Below are positions 8,113-17,400 of a stretch of 20,449 bases of DNA, one piece after another. The position numbers and the translations under genes are program-made. Source of the stretch: JBILCM01 sp044353165 (GTDB lineage Bacteria > Bacillota > Bacilli > Paenibacillales > YIM-B00363); contig JBILCM010000162.1 of assembly GCA_044353165.1 (NCBI GenBank), positions 1 through 20,449 of the forward strand. The letters run 5' to 3'. The notes under the pieces are model-generated. The model saw nothing but the letters and a program-made list of their open reading frames with translations. It did not search any database and had not been told where the DNA came from. Every line of letters starts with the position of its first letter. The first letter of the stretch is position 1.

Positions 8113-8853
8113 GCCGATCTCCAGTCCTTCTTCGCGCGCTTCTGAAATTAAGCTATTACGCTCAATTAAAGCTTCCTCGCGCGCTTCATACAATCGCAAC
8201 ATCTGCTCGTCACCGCTGAGGAAAGCAAGTCGCTCCTCTGCAGTCCTGATTAAGGGATCCATCTCAATCAACTCCTTCAGTTGTTCCTCGGTCACACCAT
8301 CATCCAAGAATCGTAACCATCGATGCAGCGGGTTGTGAATGTTAAATGTCATCTTCTCCACCTTCGGACATTCAATGAAATGAATCTCGATTAAATCCGT
8401 TAGCCGAAACGACTTGCACTCATCTTCATACAGGTGAAAACAATGATGATACCCCTCCAGCGGCAAATACCTGTGGTCCAACAAATTAATCGCAATCGTC
8501 TTCTTGATTTCAGCAAAATGCTCCCCTGCACGAATAGAACCAACGAACATCTTACCCAAGTAGAACAAACTTCGTTTCTCCATATGGCGGTAGCGCTGCA
8601 CTTGCATCTCGACATTGATCTGCACGCGCTCATTCGTCTCGCACCGAACGTCCAATCGACCTTCCTTGTCATCGAGCAGTTGTCTTGTCAGTTCAACGTT
8701 CTCCACGATCGTTATATCCGTAATCAAATCCTGGCCCTTATTCTGAAATATAGCATTCAACAATCCGATCAGCAATGCCTTATTATCATCATCACCAAAC
8801 AAACGCTTGAATAAAAAATCATTCTTGGGATTTAACCTCCGTTGCCTTGCCAT
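7903..8853 (-). CDS. Rpn-family PD-(D/E)XK nuclease / putative transposase-like protein
   Basis: This 316-residue protein belongs to the Rpn (PDDEXK transposase-like) family, described as recombination-promoting DNA endonucleases with a proposed role in phage defence. The N-terminal signature NPKNDFLFKRLFG leads to the nuclease core with D68 (in RLDVR) and E82/Q84 (in NVEMQV). Residues about 215-316 form a charged helical tail containing a run of GRQE units and ending in NLTVDEIEALR. Ribosome binding site GGGAGG lies 8 nt before the ATG and a near-consensus promoter lies about 100 bp upstream. It is downstream of the CRISPR array in the same direction and 44 bp before the preferred dehydrogenase start. 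No terminal inverted repeats were seen, so I do not call it a mobile element. Confidence 0.88.
   Translation of the reverse strand: MARQRRLNPKNDFLFKRLFGDDDNKALLIGLLNAIFQNKGQDLITDITIVENVELTRQLLDDKEGRLDVRCETNERVQINVEMQVQRYRHMEKRSLFYLGKMFVGSIRAGEHFAEIKKTIAINLLDHRYLPLEGYHHCFHLYEDECKSFRLTDLIEIHFIECPKVEKMTFNIHNPLHRWLRFLDDGVTEEQLKELIEMDPLIRTAEERLAFLSGDEQMLRLYEAREEALIERNSLISEAREEGLEIGMAEGREIGREEGREEGRQEGRQEGRQEGRQEGSRERAIEIAKNLMALNINMEQIVKATNLTVDEIEALR
8017..8088 (-). repeat. 12-bp tandem repeat in the rpn coding region
   Basis: Four perfect copies of the plus-strand unit ACCTTCTTGTCT (8017-8064) are followed by two diverged copies (to 8088). On the coding strand they give repeated Gly-Arg-Gln-Glu or Gly-Arg-Glu-Glu units in the helical tail of the Rpn protein. 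The unit is a multiple of 3, so copy-number change would keep the frame. Confidence 0.9.
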
Positions 8854-8952
8854 TCGATAAGCCTCCCATTAAATTCGTTGGTTCTTGTGCGCATGGGATC
8901 TCATTCATGACTGCGGAGATAGATTAGAGGCACATACAGAACTCTTGTTCTT

Positions 8953-8981
8953 ATTATAGCAAAATTTAGGTGGTTGTGCAA
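8953..8981 (-). promoter_or_regulatory. Promoter of the rpn gene
   Basis: On the minus strand TTGCAC (8981-8976), a 17-bp spacer and a perfect TATAAT (8958-8953) with an upstream TGC extended -10 element make the best vegetative promoter in the window. It predicts a leader of about 90 nt before the rpn start. I saw no gene in 8854-9109 and no clear terminator there, so array transcripts might also read into rpn. Confidence 0.7.
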
Positions 8982-9109
8982 TGTATGTTGTTATTCATGA
9001 CGTATAGTTCTATTGTTATTTAACTTATGCATGCCATTCCTTGCAATGTGTAGCAGAAATTATCAATCTCTGTGTTAGGCCAAAACTAACGAATCGAAGT
9101 GATGATTTT

Positions 9110-9145
9110 ATTTGCAGCAAAAGAACTTATTTGTGGACATCAGAC
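9110..9145 (-). repeat. Fossil CRISPR repeat at the leader-distal end
   Basis: This 36-nt segment matches the canonical repeat at 26 of 36 positions by my alignment, best in the part TATTTGTGGACATCAGAC. It is 28 nt away from the next repeat, exactly a normal spacer distance, so chance similarity is unlikely. It extends the array one unit beyond the obvious end. Confidence 0.7.
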
Positions 9146-9173
9146 CGTGGAGAGAAATAATAGCGAGTAAATA

Positions 9174-9209
9174 TCATACAACAGTAGAAATAATATGTGG
9201 GCATTAGAC
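9174..9209 (-). repeat. Degenerate terminal CRISPR repeat
   Basis: It matches the canonical repeat at 30 of 36 positions. Three changes fall at the handle end, where transcribed GTAGAT becomes GTATGA, which breaks two pairs of the TCTAC/GTAGA stem. The spacer behind it (9146-9173) therefore probably yields no working crRNA, whereas the spacer before it (9210-9237) is served by an intact repeat. Confidence 0.9.
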
Positions 9210-12200
9210 AAAAATCCGGCAAGTATCGCTCACCTTCATCTACAACAGTAGAAATTATATGCGGTCATTAGACACTTTATTGAAAGGTTCTGCAAGCACA
9301 GATCTACAACAGTAGAAATTATATGCGGTCATTAGACTACACTTGTTTTGGCTTCCGGTTTTAATATCTACAACAGTAGAAATTATATGCGGTCATTAGA
9401 CCTTATCATTTTCCGTTCTAATTGTGCCGCATCTACAACAGTAGAAATTATATGCGGTCATTAGACTCTCGCTACCTGAAAAACGTCCTCTTTATCTACA
9501 ACAGTAGAAATTATATGCGGTCATTAGACATTGCTATTTCTATGTCCTCCAACTCATCTACAACAGTAGAAATTATATGCGGTCATTAGACATATGGTCT
9601 TAGCTCCATAAGTTAACCTTATCTACAACAGTAGAAATTATATGCGGTCATTAGACACGTCAAGACGGTGACATCGATTGACCATCTACAACAGTAGAAA
9701 TTATATGCGGTCATTAGACCTTTATCAAGCGTGAATGGTGTGTACAATCTACAACAGTAGAAATTATATGCGGTCATTAGATTTCGTAAGAGGATCGCGG
9801 TAGGTGACGCATCTACAACAGTAGAAATTATATGCGGTCATTAGACTCCCGTAGTAGTTTCACATCCGATAATATCTACAACAGTAGAAATTATATGCGG
9901 TCATTAGACGTTGCAAGTAATCAAGTTTCTTCAATGAGATCTACAACAGTAGAAATTATATGCGGTCATTAGACAAGTTGGGAAGGATGGCATGAGTTCG
10001 TGGAATCTACAACAGTAGAAATTATATGCGGTCATTAGACAAGCATGTACGTGATTCAGTTGCGATAATCTACAACAGTAGAAATTATATGCGGTCATTA
10101 GACTTCGTATTCTCTGATAATATCGCTAGTATCTACAACAGTAGAAATTATATGCGGTCATTAGACCAGCTGCATCGAATACTTGGTCTGGTATCTACAA
10201 CAGTAGAAATTATATGCGGTCATTAGACTAACACGAAATACTACGCTAACATCCTATCTACAACAGTAGAAATTATATGCGGTCATTAGACTAGACATTG
10301 AAAGAGCATATCACGCGCATCTACAACAGTAGAAATTATATGCGGTCATTAGACACGAAGCGTACTCAATACTACATCTGCTATCTACAACAGTAGAAAT
10401 TATATGCGGTCATTAGACGTCACAGCATATCGGCCGCCAAGTGCTCATCTACAACAGTAGAAATTATATGCGGTCATTAGACATGTTCCGGCTCATGGCA
10501 CCATCACTATCTACAACAGTAGAAATTATATGCGGTCATTAGACATACTGTGCTAGCATAAAACTTCTTCGCATCTACAACAGTAGAAATTATATGCGGT
10601 CATTAGACAAGGCACGCAAGGGAGAGGAAGAACCTATCTACAACAGTAGAAATTATATGCGGTCATTAGACGACCACGCCATACGTCCGATTTTTTGCAA
10701 TCTACAACAGTAGAAATTATATGCGGTCATTAGACCGGACAATGTGGTTCGCAGGCAAGCACAATCTACAACAGTAGAAATTATATGCGGTCATTAGACC
10801 GGCAAGGGTCATATCAAGTACGTTGAAATCTACAACAGTAGAAATTATATGCGGTCATTAGACCTTTGGCACATGAGGTCACCATAGCGGATCTACAACA
10901 GTAGAAATTATATGCGGTCATTAGACTTTGTGGCTTCTCCGCTTCCTTATTAACATCTACAACAGTAGAAATTATATGCGGTCATTAGACCGCTTCCACC
11001 ACAGATAACCAACGTCAATCTACAACAGTAGAAATTATATGCGGTCATTAGACGAAACAGAACTTCGCGCTCTCGATGACGAATCTACAACAGTAGAAAT
11101 TATATGCGGTCATTAGACATATGATCGCTACCAGCTTAAGCTAGGTATCTACAACAGTAGAAATTATATGCGGTCATTAGACGACCTGTCCGTTCGTGTC
11201 ACCCGGTTCATCTACAACAGTAGAAATTATATGCGGTCATTAGACATTGCCGTCTTTGTCCGTGATGTAGGCATCTACAACAGTAGAAATTATATGCGGT
11301 CATTAGACATCGTGCGCATCAATGAGAAGTACATCATCTACAACAGTAGAAATTATATGCGGTCATTAGACTACAAGGCCATTCTTACGTGGGTGATCGA
11401 ATCTACAACAGTAGAAATTATATGCGGTCATTAGACGTTCCAAATCTTGAGGATTCCGGCGAGTATCTACAACAGTAGAAATTATATGCGGTCATTAGAC
11501 TATTTACAATGCCGTTTTAAAAGAACCTATCTACAACAGTAGAAATTATATGCGGTCATTAGACGTGAGGTGTGAACTTTAACTACGACGAAATCTACAA
11601 CAGTAGAAATTATATGCGGTCATTAGACGTGAATAAACCACTACCCCGCCCGGATATCTACAACAGTAGAAATTATATGCGGTCATTAGACGAAGTCACG
11701 AACACTTGTCCATCCACGGCATCTACAACAGTAGAAATTATATGCGGTCATTAGACCGACCTACTACGACATGGTGCTCCAAAAATCTACAACAGTAGAA
11801 ATTATATGCGGTCATTAGACGAGATGACATTGACTCGCCTGGACACCATCTACAACAGTAGAAATTATATGCGGTCATTAGACGTATCGGAAGGTTACAC
11901 CTGAGGAGTTAATCTACAACAGTAGAAATTATATGCGGTCATTAGACACCATAACCAATATGACGAGAAACAGACAATCTACAACAGTAGAAATTATATG
12001 CGGTCATTAGACTCCGAACGCACAATTCTATGACTATACATCTACAACAGTAGAAATTATATGCGGTCATTAGACGTAAAGGTCTACGATAACACGGTAT
12101 ATAATCTACAACAGTAGAAATTATATGCGGTCATTAGACATTAATGGTTCTGGCGGTATGGCATGGAATCTACAACAGTAGAAATTATATGCGGTCATTA

Positions 12201-12459
12201 GACCTTGTAAGCTGTGGGCTTCTTGTACTTATCTACAACAGTAGAAATTATATGCGGTCATTAGACGTGTTGCATGGCGGGCAGGGAATATCCCATCTAC
12301 AACAGTAGAAATTATATGCGGTCATTAGACAAGCAAGGACTCACAGACGGCTCAGATCCATCTACAACAGTAGAAATTATATGCGGTCATTAGACAAGGT
12401 GCCGAGTTTATCGACAGCCTGGAATCTACAACAGTAGAAATTATATGCGGTCATTAGAC

Positions 12460-12612
12460 CCCTAATCTTCGAAAATTTGCATTTTATATCGTAAATACAT
12501 TGTTATCTTCAAACATTTGTTCTAATTTTTCGAGGTTTTTGCTGTAATTTATCTAAAATCACTCCTCTTTGAAAAATTAAGACTGAGGTTTGCAAAGAAA
12601 TATTTCTATGCT
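12460..12612 (-). promoter_or_regulatory. CRISPR leader region
   Basis: This 153-bp AT-rich, gene-free stretch separates the cas2 stop from the first repeat, on the side where repeats are perfect. This is the expected place for a leader, where new spacers are integrated and transcription of the array starts. It contains the palindrome GAAATATTTC near cas2 and a candidate promoter close to the array. No strong terminator for the cas operon is seen, so cas mRNA could also run into the array. Confidence 0.75.
12483..12512 (-). promoter_or_regulatory. Candidate array promoter in the leader
   Basis: On the minus strand TTGAAG (12512-12507) and TATAAA (12488-12483) are 18 bp apart. Transcription would begin about 15-20 nt before the first repeat, a sensible position for pre-crRNA synthesis. 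The match is fair and the region is AT-rich, so chance similarity is possible. Confidence 0.4.
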
Positions 12613-12885
12613 TTACACAATAATGATATCATGGTTATCATTCTTTGCATACCCGAATCTGGTAATTTTACAAATTTCAGATAAATTAAATATTATGATA
12701 CTGTCGGACTGTCCGAATAATTTCTCAAATTTGTTCGTGATGTCATTCGTGATATTTTTTAATATTCTAGCACTGTGGTCAATTTGATAGACCGAGTATT
12801 GCAGCCTATAACCGAACTTCGTAATATATTTTACAAACTTTCTCCTTAACTTATCATCGGAAATGTCAAAACTAATGATGATCAT
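12613..12885 (-). CDS. cas2: CRISPR-associated endonuclease/integrase subunit Cas2
   Basis: A 90-residue protein of normal Cas2 size with the ferredoxin-like start MIIISFDISDDKLRRKF. D7 sits at the usual metal-site position, followed by the typical segment FGYRLQYSVYQID. Cas2 forms the dimer that holds two Cas1 dimers together when protospacers are inserted next to the leader. Its start overlaps the end of cas1 by 14 bp, so translation is coupled. It is the last cas gene before the leader, the standard V-A order. Confidence 0.96.
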   Translation of the reverse strand: MIIISFDISDDKLRRKFVKYITKFGYRLQYSVYQIDHSARILKNITNDITNKFEKLFGQSDSIIIFNLSEICKITRFGYAKNDNHDIIIV

Positions 12886-13858
12886 GCTCCACCTCCTCCA
12901 TCATGAATATCGGAAACTGGCTAGATTGTTTCTGCTTCATAAATGCCCTGTAATAAGATTGAATATAATAGAAAATATCGATCTTCCTTTCTAGAAGTGG
13001 CTGCATAAATATAGAGACATATTTTGAATTAAAGCTATACTTCAGTTGCCAACTTTTACCTACAATTTGAAAATCTTCTTCCGTAATCTGTTTGAGACTA
13101 ATTGCTTTCTTCAGTTTGAGATCAACAAGGGGGCGAATAGGTTCGATCAAATCACACACAAGTGATTTTCTCATATAAAATTGTTTGTGCAGTACGCCAT
13201 AATATAAGTCGAATCCATACAGTCTTAGCAGCGACTCAATAAAATTAAATAACAAGGTGTAACCAATATCTAAAGCGCTATTCACATAATCTTCTTTAAT
13301 CCTTGGTTTTCTTCCATTCCATTGAATATTGTTAAAATGATTTGAAAAATAAATTCTTGAAGCCGATCCTTCTATGCCTAACATGCCTGTAAGTTCCCCA
13401 GTGTAAGAAGCCAAGTTCGAAACATATAGATCTAACTTTTGAATTGAACCCACTACATTCTCACTCTTGTGTCTTTGCTGGCTCAACACCCACCGTTGGT
13501 TATTCATTTTATTTATGATTAAGTGCCGAGCCAACTCAACCCCTTCGTACTTGTACTGTAATTTACGAAGTGCTACATTCCCTTCCATCTGATGACCTAT
13601 AACATCATATACTCTTAACGATGGTGTCATCAGAACGATCGGGAAACCAAACTTACGTGATCTCTGAATAAAGCCGGTCGTAATCGTCAGATGTCCTACA
13701 ATAAATAATGCAAACAGTCGTGCACAAGTGGATTGATGTTTGATATGACCGTCTTCATCTCTAACAACTAAGTTATCATTAGAGAACGATATCTTTTCTT
13801 TAAGGTGTAAGAATACAAAGACGAATTGTTTTTTTTCAAATTCTTTATTCGTTATCAT
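12872..13858 (-). CDS. cas1: CRISPR-associated integrase Cas1
   Basis: A 328-residue Cas1, the integrase that joins new spacers to the leader-end repeat. The expected catalytic metal ligands are present: E163 in GIEGSASRIYF, H224 in YGVLHKQF, and D236 in CDLIEPIRPLVD. The N-terminal half is the beta-sheet dimerisation domain, with a characteristic region SRKFGFPIVLM. Size and sequence style fit type V-A Cas1. The ATG overlaps the cas4 stop by 4 bp and its own end overlaps cas2 by 14 bp, so cas4-cas1-cas2 are made together as the acquisition module. No damage is seen. Confidence 0.97.
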   Translation of the reverse strand: MITNKEFEKKQFVFVFLHLKEKISFSNDNLVVRDEDGHIKHQSTCARLFALFIVGHLTITTGFIQRSRKFGFPIVLMTPSLRVYDVIGHQMEGNVALRKLQYKYEGVELARHLIINKMNNQRWVLSQQRHKSENVVGSIQKLDLYVSNLASYTGELTGMLGIEGSASRIYFSNHFNNIQWNGRKPRIKEDYVNSALDIGYTLLFNFIESLLRLYGFDLYYGVLHKQFYMRKSLVCDLIEPIRPLVDLKLKKAISLKQITEEDFQIVGKSWQLKYSFNSKYVSIFMQPLLERKIDIFYYIQSYYRAFMKQKQSSQFPIFMMEEVEHDHH

Positions 13859-14412
13859 AGTAAAGACCTATCGCATGCAGGTTCATATATACACCGCATG
13901 CATTTGCTTTTATTGGTTTGATGATAGTCGTCGAGGACAAAAGCATGCATATCAGAGATGGTTTGCAGAAATTTAGCTTCCATCTCTGGATCTTCAGAAG
14001 GTAAAGGAATCATGTACCCCTTGTTATCTGACATGCTGTAAATTTTTAGTTTTTTCACGGAATATCCCATTTCTCTCATACAAACATACTGTGCATACAA
14101 TTGGAATACATACCCATCGTAGATTGTAGTCACCTTTCTTTTGCGTTCTGTTAACAAGCCTGTTTGATTGTCAAATATATCAATTTTTCCGATAAGATTG
14201 TACTGATCGCTATAAACATGAAGAGCCTGTACGATGTGTTTTCGGGAACTATACCTTCCTTCTTCTATAGCCGCGTGAGCGTGACTACCGTTAATTTGAT
14301 CATCTGTTTGATACATCATTGTATCAATACCTTGATAGAGATTATGAAAATATATGGATGCGGGACAAAAAATGAAATCATTAATAAATGAGATCGGTAA
14401 CGGGTTCTCCAT
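13855..14412 (-). CDS. cas4: CRISPR-associated exonuclease Cas4
   Basis: A 185-residue RecB-like nuclease that trims pre-spacers and helps select those with a correct PAM. Four cysteines for the iron-sulfur cluster are in the usual layout: C16 near the N-terminus and C171, C174 and C180 at the C-terminus. Nuclease motifs are visible: H46 in HAAIE, D78 in GKIDIFD, E89 and K91 in TERKRK, and QLYAQY at 104-109. It starts 27 bp after the cas12a stop and overlaps cas1 by 4 bp. All key residues are present, so it should be active. Confidence 0.96.
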   Translation of the reverse strand: MENPLPISFINDFIFCPASIYFHNLYQGIDTMMYQTDDQINGSHAHAAIEEGRYSSRKHIVQALHVYSDQYNLIGKIDIFDNQTGLLTERKRKVTTIYDGYVFQLYAQYVCMREMGYSVKKLKIYSMSDNKGYMIPLPSEDPEMEAKFLQTISDMHAFVLDDYHQTNKSKCMRCIYEPACDRSLL

Positions 14413-14439
14413 GCCAACGCCCCCAATAATGAATCCAAA

Positions 14440-17400
14440 TTAATTATTGAATTCTTTATTCTGAATAAACCTCAACCAATCTACGTTACTAATTACGGGA
14501 ATTTTCAGTTTATCTTGATCACTTTCAAGTTTTGCTGAAATTTTGTTTAGAATATACAAGCCTTTCAGTGCGATATGATATGCACCATTCGCATCTGCAT
14601 CTACAGGCAGCATATGTCCGTTCAAAACTCGACTATCAAAGAATGTGTCGTTCATGTTCTTTACGGGGGAGCGAATGTAATCTTCCCCAGTGTTAGGATT
14701 GCTATTTCGCAGTTGCAGCGTTTTTGAGAACGCGTTGTAAAGACCATCAAAAAACCAACTTTTGTCTTTGGTTACTTCAATCCCCATAATATCGTGGATT
14801 AGATTTTTGCCTGGTAAATATGTAATTCCTGCTTTCTGTAACGCATCTTTAAGAAGTTCGGTTGGGTTAACTTCCTCATACATCTTCTTTTTCGTATTGT
14901 AGACGATTCGCTTATCATTCGTGAACACAGCCCATTCTTTAATTGCACAATTCTGAAAGGTCTTAAATCGATTATAATTGAACTGAAAAACAAATGAATC
15001 TTCGATCCCGTCATAAATAATGGAGTCAAACTTCCCGAAAAAGTCACGCTTTTTTTCCATGTTCGTGAGTTCTTTTAGATTGAAGGCGTTAATAAATCCT
15101 GTTGTTGGATCCACTTTGGATGTGAAACTAGCGGGGACGTAAAACAAGAACCCACTTTGTTTCCCTAATGATTTAAAACTTTCGAATTTATTTGTGAATT
15201 GAAATCCACGTAATGCACCGCCGGGCACGTCATTCTTCACATCTTTGAATACGAGATAGTTTAATTTCTCAATCAGCATCTTCTCGAATTTCTGATATAC
15301 CTGCCTCTCGAACTTGAATCGACCTCTCTTAAATCCAAAGTTCAAATCTTCGAGAATAATGACAGCGTTATACTGAACCATTAGTTTGGCAAGTTCGTGG
15401 ACAACTATAGATAGATACCCCTCTTTTAGATCTTTAATTGCTTCAATAGAAGTCCAACTCTTTCTTGCTTGATCTCTTTCCTGCTCCCTCTGTGTTAGTT
15501 TTTCAGAATAATTGGTTCCCCCCGCGGTGTTGTAGGATTGCTGATGTAGTAAATTCCCTTGCTGATCAATGACCGATACATACAATAAATTTCGTTCGCC
15601 TCTGTCAATTCCAATAATATTAACTTGCTTATTGTTGACCAGGTAACTGATGACTTTATCGTTGATATCTCTGCTTTGACCCGATGCTTTGAAGTTGATT
15701 GTAATCGGCACATGGAATAAATACTTATCTTGTGTAAATCGCTTGTCCTTTGTGATCTCGTGCTTGACTTCTTTTATAACAATCCGATTACGTAGAGCGT
15801 GGGCTTCATCTGATAGATTCCCTTCGTCACCCGTGTTTACATACTGTAACAACTCACGATACACGCGATCGGGTAAGATCGCGCCATCTTGTGTTCTTCG
15901 GTTAATCATCTTTTCATTGATCTTATGTTTGTAGGGCTTCTTAATGCTTGCAGGTCTATAGAATAATTCTGCTTCTCCATTCAACTTCATGACGACGTCT
16001 TTTAAATTTTCTCGATCAAATAGAAGCTTCCAGTAAATCGTATGCAGGTTAGGTTTTCCGTTGCTACCAACAGCAAAGTCTTTATTGTAAATTTGGAATA
16101 AATATAATTTCCCCTCAGAAACCCAACGATGCACTTCTTCAACAGATAGGTGCTCCAAGGTAATTTTGTAAAATTCCCCGTCACAATCATTTAAAAATTC
16201 ATCATAGCTTTGATATGTTTCAGGTCGCCTCATAAATTCAAGATTATACTCTTTAGTACCTGAGTATGATCTAAGGAATTGTTGGCAAAAATGAATCCAT
16301 TCTCGGGTTGCTGTATTAAAGCCTTGATCGTCACCAGTATTTCTGAGGTATTCTTTAGTAAATTTCTTAGCAGTACCCTCTATTGGATTATTTAAATCAT
16401 AGATGGTTTTACTAATCATTAATCCATCAATAAAATTTTGATTCTTCAAATAGTAGTCGGTATTGTTTTCCTTAAAATGCTGATTGACTTCTTTTAATTG
16501 CGTGCTACATTTAGGAATCATTTTGGCTATATCAGGAAAATATTTATAAACCATCTTTCCATATCCATTCTCAACGACCTTGGTAGGAGTCCCTTTTATT
16601 TTGGGTTTATCATTTGCATTCATAACACCAAGAAAATATTCACCATTCCTCATAAGCAGGATCGCAGTATTATCTTTTTCTTTGTTTTGGTCCCACCCCG
16701 ATGCCAATGTTGGGTTTTCAAAATTCAATTTATACTTAGATTCCGCATATGGCTTTTGAGTGATGTAATTGCGAACCTTGTTATACAAAGGAACGATTAA
16801 TTGAAGTTCATCATACAGTTCATCAAACTCCAGATAAAAAGTCTGATCCTTATCCAGTTCTGCTTGAACTCGAAAAGGTTTTATGACATGGAGGAGATCG
16901 TGCATTGTATCAAAATAACTTTTAATGGATGAAATCCCATTCAAATCGTCCTTGAGTGCGATATCGGAACTTCTGTTTTTAATGAAATCTTGGAATTGTT
17001 CTTTCTTCTCCTGTACCCATGTAAGTGTAGTTTCTATATGGTTATAATAATTAACAATACCGATTTGCTCATTACCGTTATGATTGTGATCTTCGTTCAA
17101 TGTGTTAGCCAACTCTAAAGATTTCTGCACAGTGGATAAAGAAAAATCTTCTGACTTCAACCACTTGTCAAGGAGTTCCCCATTATTCTTCTTAGTTAAG
17201 TCTAATTTTTCTTTATCCACTTTATAATTCCTTAGGGTTTCAGTTAATCTACTCCATTCCTGAAATAATCCGATAGATACTTTCCCAATCTCTTTGTTTG
17301 CGAAGTAGATTTTGTCTAAATTATGGGTCCCCTTGTCTTGCATCAGTAAGTGTATTCGTTCGTAAAGTCCGATTTCATCTATCCGTGATGAAAATATACT

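Larger units (their letters stand above)
9110..12459 (-). CRISPR. Type V-A CRISPR array, 51 canonical repeats plus two degenerate ones
   Basis: The array has 36-nt direct repeats with 26-30 nt spacers. By reading positions I count 51 canonical repeats (9238-12459), one damaged repeat (9174-9209) and one fossil repeat (9110-9145), so 52 spacer intervals. On the minus strand each repeat begins GTCTAATGACC and ends in AATTTCTACTGTTGTAGAT. This end holds the TCTAC/GTAGA stem with a TGTT loop that Cas12a recognises and cuts upstream of. Orientation follows from this handle, from the leader and cas2 at the 12.46-kb side, and from decay at the 9.1-kb side. One repeat (9747-9782) has a single change at its first transcribed base, in the part removed by processing. 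No duplicate spacers were noticed. The spacer targets cannot be identified by eye. Confidence 0.99.

Noticed and set aside
7903..8853. rpn as part of an insertion sequence
   Set aside because: The family is called transposase-like, but no terminal inverted repeats or target duplications were visible around it.
9074..9090. GTTAG-N7-CTAAC hairpin as an array terminator
   Set aside because: Only a 5-bp stem and no T-run on the minus strand; too weak to call.
10026..11754. Open frames on the plus strand inside the array with repeated IYNSRNYMRSLD segments
   Set aside because: They are translations of CRISPR repeats on the non-transcribed strand and depend on spacer lengths; not real proteins.
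9210..12423. Self-targeting spacers against genes in this window
   Set aside because: I saw no spacer matching the cas or metabolic genes by eye, but this was not an exhaustive comparison, so no claim is made.
12590..12787. Plus-strand open frame opposite cas2
   Set aside because: It is fully explained by the antisense of the well-supported cas2 gene and has no recognisable domain.
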